Of a DNA stretch of 64,000 bases, positions 61,102 through 64,000 are shown one piece after another. Positions within the stretch are counted from its first letter, which is position 1. Each line of letters opens with the position of its first letter. Both the position numbers and the translations under genes were made by a program. The stretch comes from Rhodospirillaceae bacterium (lineage in GTDB: Bacteria; Pseudomonadota; Alphaproteobacteria; UBA8366; Aestuariispiraceae): the NCBI GenBank assembly GCA_002709955.1, contig PAQY01000005.1:124001-188000 (forward strand). The letters are read 5' to 3'. The notes under the pieces are model-generated. The model had not been told where the DNA came from. It saw only the letters and a list, made by a program, of their open reading frames with translations, and made no database searches.

Positions 61102-62406
61102 ATGGAAGCGGTTTGGGGAATTGCGCTGTTGATGGGGCTTATGGTGTTTGGCGTGCCGGTGGCCTGGTCCTTTGCCGGGGTGCTGATGTATCTGGTCTGG
61201 GCGTATGATGTGAATACATCGACCCTGTTGCTGCAGGGGTTCCGGTCGCTTGATTCCGTCATTTTGCTGGCCCTGCCGCTGTTCGTTCTGGCGGGCTATC
61301 TGATGCAAAGCGGTGGTGTGGCAGAGCGTCTGATCCGTTTCATGTCGCTGACCCTGAAGGGGCGAAAAGGCGGTCTGGGCGGGGCGATGATCCTGTCATC
61401 GGGGGTCTTTGGCGCGATTTCAGGGACGGCAACAGCCGCCGTTGCTTCCATCGGTACGATCATGGTCGATCCTTTGGCGGCACGAGGATATCCAAGGGGC
61501 TATACCAGCGCCTTGTTGGGGGTGTCGTCCCTGTTGGGCATTCTTATCCCCCCCTCCATTACGCTTATTCTGTTTGGCGTTGTGACCAAACAGTCGATCA
61601 CCGCCCTGTTTGCGGCAACCGTGGTGCCCGGTCTGATGCTGATGGTCGGATTGCTGCTGTTCAATAAATGGACGACGCGCCGCATTCTGAAAGACACGCC
61701 GGAACGTCTGGCGGCGTTGAAGGCACAGGAAAATGGGGATAGCGGCCTGCGCGCAACACTGCGGGCGGCCCCGGCGCTGATGATGCCTGTTATCATTCTG
61801 GGGGGCATTTATGGCGGTGTTTTCACCCCGACAGAGGCCGCTGCGGTGGCCCTGTTCCTGGCCATTCTGATCGGGTTTTTCATCTATCGGGATTTAACCC
61901 TGTCGCGTTTCAAGAAAAGCCTGCTGGAGGCTGGTGAAACAACCGGGACAATCATCCTGATCCTGCTGTTTTCCTTTATGATCGGGCGTATCATGGTGGC
62001 GGAAAGTGTGCCCCAGGAACTGACCCAGGCCGTCACCGAAGTGACTGAGAACACAATTCTGATCCTGTTGCTGGTGAATGCGTTTTTGATTTTTGTGGGC
62101 ATGATTATGGATGATTTGTCCGTCACCGTGGTCATTGCGCCGCTGATGATGCCCCTGATGATCGCCAATGGGGTGGATCCGGTGCATTACGCCTCCATCG
62201 TTGCCTGTTCTGTTGTCATCGGGGCAAACAGCCCGCCGGTTGCGCCCATCCTGTATATGGCCTGTCGGATCGGCAAAGTATCGATTCACAAGGCCGTTGC
62301 GCCGGCTTTGCATCTGATTTTCTTCGTCGCCCTGCCGGTGATGTTGATGGTGACCTTTATCCCCGCCCTGTCCCTGTGGTTGCCACAGATGTTGGGCCTG
62401 CATTGA
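61102..62406 (+). CDS. TRAP transporter large permease DctM
   Basis: This 434-residue protein with about twelve membrane helices shows FGVPVAWSFAGVLMYL, FVLAGYLMQSGGVAERLIRF, GGAMILSSGVFGAISGTATAAVASIG, GILIPPSITLILFGVVTKQSI, and GVFTPTEAAAVALFLAI, the standard DctM landmarks. It imports the solute with Na+ or H+ together with DctQ. It is followed by the amidohydrolase gene, whose likely ATG is 18 bases after the stop; a TTG start at 62403 would overlap it. Confidence 0.95.
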   Translation: MEAVWGIALLMGLMVFGVPVAWSFAGVLMYLVWAYDVNTSTLLLQGFRSLDSVILLALPLFVLAGYLMQSGGVAERLIRFMSLTLKGRKGGLGGAMILSSGVFGAISGTATAAVASIGTIMVDPLAARGYPRGYTSALLGVSSLLGILIPPSITLILFGVVTKQSITALFAATVVPGLMLMVGLLLFNKWTTRRILKDTPERLAALKAQENGDSGLRATLRAAPALMMPVIILGGIYGGVFTPTEAAAVALFLAILIGFFIYRDLTLSRFKKSLLEAGETTGTIILILLFSFMIGRIMVAESVPQELTQAVTEVTENTILILLLVNAFLIFVGMIMDDLSVTVVIAPLMMPLMIANGVDPVHYASIVACSVVIGANSPPVAPILYMACRIGKVSIHKAVAPALHLIFFVALPVMLMVTFIPALSLWLPQMLGLH

Positions 62407-62423
62407 ATGCGGATTGGACCTGT

Positions 62424-63215
62424 ATGACGCCGATTACCCTGGCACTTTTGCAGGCGGCCCCCACGGACCGCAGTTTCTCTGATGTTCTGAACGATCTGGA
62501 GGCCGCCCTGAAGGATGCGGCCCAGCAGAAGGTGGATTTGTTGCTGACGCCGGAGCTGTTCGTCTGTGGCTATGGCCAGGCCGACCGCACCCGTGCCATG
62601 GCGGTGTCTCAGGACAGCTCGTTCATGCACCAGGTTTGTGACTTGGTGAAAGCCCATCGGGTCGGCCTGGTGCTGGGCTATTCAGAACAGGCGGGCACCC
62701 AGCGCTATAACAGCGCGGCCTATATCGATGCATCGGGTCATTTGGCCCATAATTATCGCAAACAGTTCCTGCCATGTGACTATGAAAAGGAATGCTTTTC
62801 AACCGGGTCTTCGGGGTCCCTGTTCACGGTCGCGGGTGTTCAATGCGCCCTGTTGATCTGTTATGACATCGAATTCCCGGAAAATGCCCGCAAGGCCGCC
62901 CTGGCAGGGGCGTCTGTCCTGTTGATCCCCACGGCGCTGAATGCGAATTGGCGGATCGTGTCAGATGTCGTGGTCCCCAGCCGCGCCTATGAAAACAGCA
63001 TATTCGTTGCATATTGCGATTTCGCGGCCACAAATCAGGGGACAGGGCCGGGTTTTTCGGGGCTCAGCAAGGTGTGCGGCCCCGATGGGCGCGATTTGGT
63101 TCGGGCAAATTTGACGCCTGCCCTGATCACAACAACTCTGAATCTGGACGAAATCCAGACGGTGCGCGATCAGTTGCACATGGTGCGGGACATCGCCCCC
63201 CCCATGCTCCCCTGA
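62424..63215 (+). CDS. Carbon-nitrogen hydrolase (nitrilase-superfamily amidase)
   Basis: The 263-residue protein has the nitrilase-fold triad: Glu in LLLTPELFVCGYG, Lys in NYRKQFLPCDYEKE, and the nucleophilic Cys in ALLICYDIEFPENARKAALAG. The variable regions do not match a specific nitrilase branch I can name with confidence; aliphatic or omega amidases and N-carbamoyl hydrolases are options. It lies at the end of the TRAP operon, so the imported solute may be its amide or carbamoyl substrate, which is inference. It converges on argB. Confidence 0.9.
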   Translation: MTPITLALLQAAPTDRSFSDVLNDLEAALKDAAQQKVDLLLTPELFVCGYGQADRTRAMAVSQDSSFMHQVCDLVKAHRVGLVLGYSEQAGTQRYNSAAYIDASGHLAHNYRKQFLPCDYEKECFSTGSSGSLFTVAGVQCALLICYDIEFPENARKAALAGASVLLIPTALNANWRIVSDVVVPSRAYENSIFVAYCDFAATNQGTGPGFSGLSKVCGPDGRDLVRANLTPALITTTLNLDEIQTVRDQLHMVRDIAPPMLP

Positions 63216-63219
63216 TACT

Positions 63220-64000
63220 CTAATCCGCGCGGATCAGGGTTCCTGTGCCGTGTTCGGTGAACAGTTCCAGCAGAATCTGGTGCTGTGACCGGCCGTCCAG
63301 GATAACCGCGCCATCTGCGCCGCCCCGGACCGCATCGATACAGGTCTGGATTTTTGGAATCATACCGCCACTGATGACGCCCTGTTCTTGCAGTTTTTCT
63401 GCCTCAGAGACAGTCATTTCAGGAATCAACTGACCCTGTTTGTCCAGCACGCCCGCAACATCGGTCAGCAATAACAGGCGTTTCGCGCCTGCCGCCCCGG
63501 CAATGGCCCCTGCCGCAGTATCTGCGTTGATGTTATAGGTCTGGCCGTTCTCCCCCATGCCAATTGGCGCGATGACAGGGATGAAATCACTTTTGCGCAG
63601 GATTTCCAGAATGGTCGTGTCGCATTCATAGGGTTCACCGACAAAGCCCAGATCCAATACCATTTCGATATTGCTTTCCGGGTCCTTTGTCGTGCGCGAC
63701 AGTTTGCGCGCCTTGATCAGGCCGCCATCCTTGCCAGACAGGCCAATCGCCTGACCGCCTTCGGATTGCAGGGACGCGACGATCTGTTTGTTGATGCTGC
63801 CGGCCAGAACCATTTCGACAATATCGACGGTTTCCTGGTCGGTGACCCGCAAGCCATCGACAAAGACGCTTTCTTTCTGCATCCGGTTCAGCATTTGGCC
63901 GATCTGTGGGCCACCGCCATGCACCACGATGGGATCGACCCCGACCTGTTTCAACAGGACGATATCGCGTGCGAACAGGCTGGCCAGCCGGGCATCGCCC
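63220..64000 (-). CDS. argB: Acetylglutamate kinase (partial, N-terminus outside window)
   Basis: The enzyme phosphorylates N-acetylglutamate, the second step of arginine synthesis. The visible 260 codons include [13 protein letters not shown] and [59 protein letters not shown], and [30 protein letters not shown], all amino-acid-kinase-fold signatures. The frame runs off the right edge without a start codon that fits, so about 30-40 N-terminal residues are missing. It converges on the amidase gene with a 4-base gap. Confidence 0.96.
   Translation of the reverse strand, partial: GDARLASLFARDIVLLKQVGVDPIVVHGGGPQIGQMLNRMQKESVFVDGLRVTDQETVDIVEMVLAGSINKQIVASLQSEGGQAIGLSGKDGGLIKARKLSRTTKDPESNIEMVLDLGFVGEPYECDTTILEILRKSDFIPVIAPIGMGENGQTYNINADTAAGAIAGAAGAKRLLLLTDVAGVLDKQGQLIPEMTVSEAEKLQEQGVISGGMIPKIQTCIDAVRGGADGAVILDGRSQHQILLELFTEHGTGTLIRAD

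Noticed and set aside
1-64000. tRNA, rRNA or complete IS elements
   Set aside because: I scanned the larger gaps for cloverleaf or TTCRANNC-type signatures and transposase motifs and saw none; a covariance search was not possible.

Overview
The window is a chromosomal segment of an alphaproteobacterium, probably a Rhodospirillales-like marine or freshwater lineage. This rests on gene order and gene families. The run hemE / non-coding gap / PPDK regulator / maf / aroE / coaE / dnaQ / secB matches the replication-origin neighbourhood known from Caulobacter and Rickettsia, and mnmE-mnmG-rsmG-parA-parB with embedded parS sites is the alphaproteobacterial partition locus. DUF6489, DUF3576, IalB, ChrR/RpoE, HemJ and Tim44-like genes point the same way. 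No rRNA, tRNA, CRISPR array, prophage or complete insertion sequence was seen.

Layout. 1-5.2 kb: end of comM, a GAF protein, AlkB, a TerB-like protein, a 37-bp tandem-repeat array, a membrane adenylate cyclase with a 2Fe-2S domain, and a secreted ankyrin protein. 5.2-9.9 kb: cobalamin genes on both strands (cobK, cbiD / cobA, cobB, ycgN-like); cobB carries an in-frame amber codon. 9.8-14.6 kb: HisC-like aminotransferase, quinone oxidoreductase, DUF255 thioredoxin-like protein, and a 17-bp tandem array. 14.6-25.9 kb: DUF6489, mnmE, parS x2, mnmG, rsmG (third parS inside it), parA, parB, then holA, lptE, leuS and a DUF3576 lipoprotein on the minus strand. 25.9-37.3 kb: porin, a JmjC oxygenase next to a TPR-sulfotransferase, a 264-bp inverted-repeat element, a PLP homeostasis protein, an L,D-transpeptidase-like protein, a disordered protein with a glycine-rich segment, an OmpR-type regulator, an MFS transporter, an MBL-fold hydrolase and a methyltransferase. 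37.3-37.9 kb: a cluster of intergenic palindromic repeats. 37.9-46.6 kb: rho, hemJ, hemH, hemE (minus), the putative oriC, then ppsR, maf, aroE, coaE, dnaQ (plus) and secB. 46.6-54 kb: histidine phosphatase, fxsA, Tim44-like, mltA, lutABC, smr, XRE regulator. 54-57.5 kb: LrgB/CidA pair, ChrR/ECF sigma pair, IalB, a small protein. 57.5-64 kb: rlmN, a TetR regulator with two palindromic operators facing a TRAP transporter and amidohydrolase operon, and partial argB.

How it fits together. The putative oriC at about 42 kb and the parS/parAB locus at 16-21 kb make this the origin-proximal chromosome segment. Genes diverge from the gap: rho-hemJ-hemH-hemE run leftward and ppsR through dnaQ rightward. 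Housekeeping genes are interleaved with small accessory or stress modules: redox-linked cAMP signalling, singlet-oxygen-type ECF signalling, lactate oxidation and regulated TRAP uptake. The points most worth a second look are the cobB amber codon, the combined diheme-type membrane / ferredoxin / cyclase protein, the oriC and parS architecture, the nested inverted-repeat element beside a compositionally mosaic gene, and the JmjC-sulfotransferase pair.
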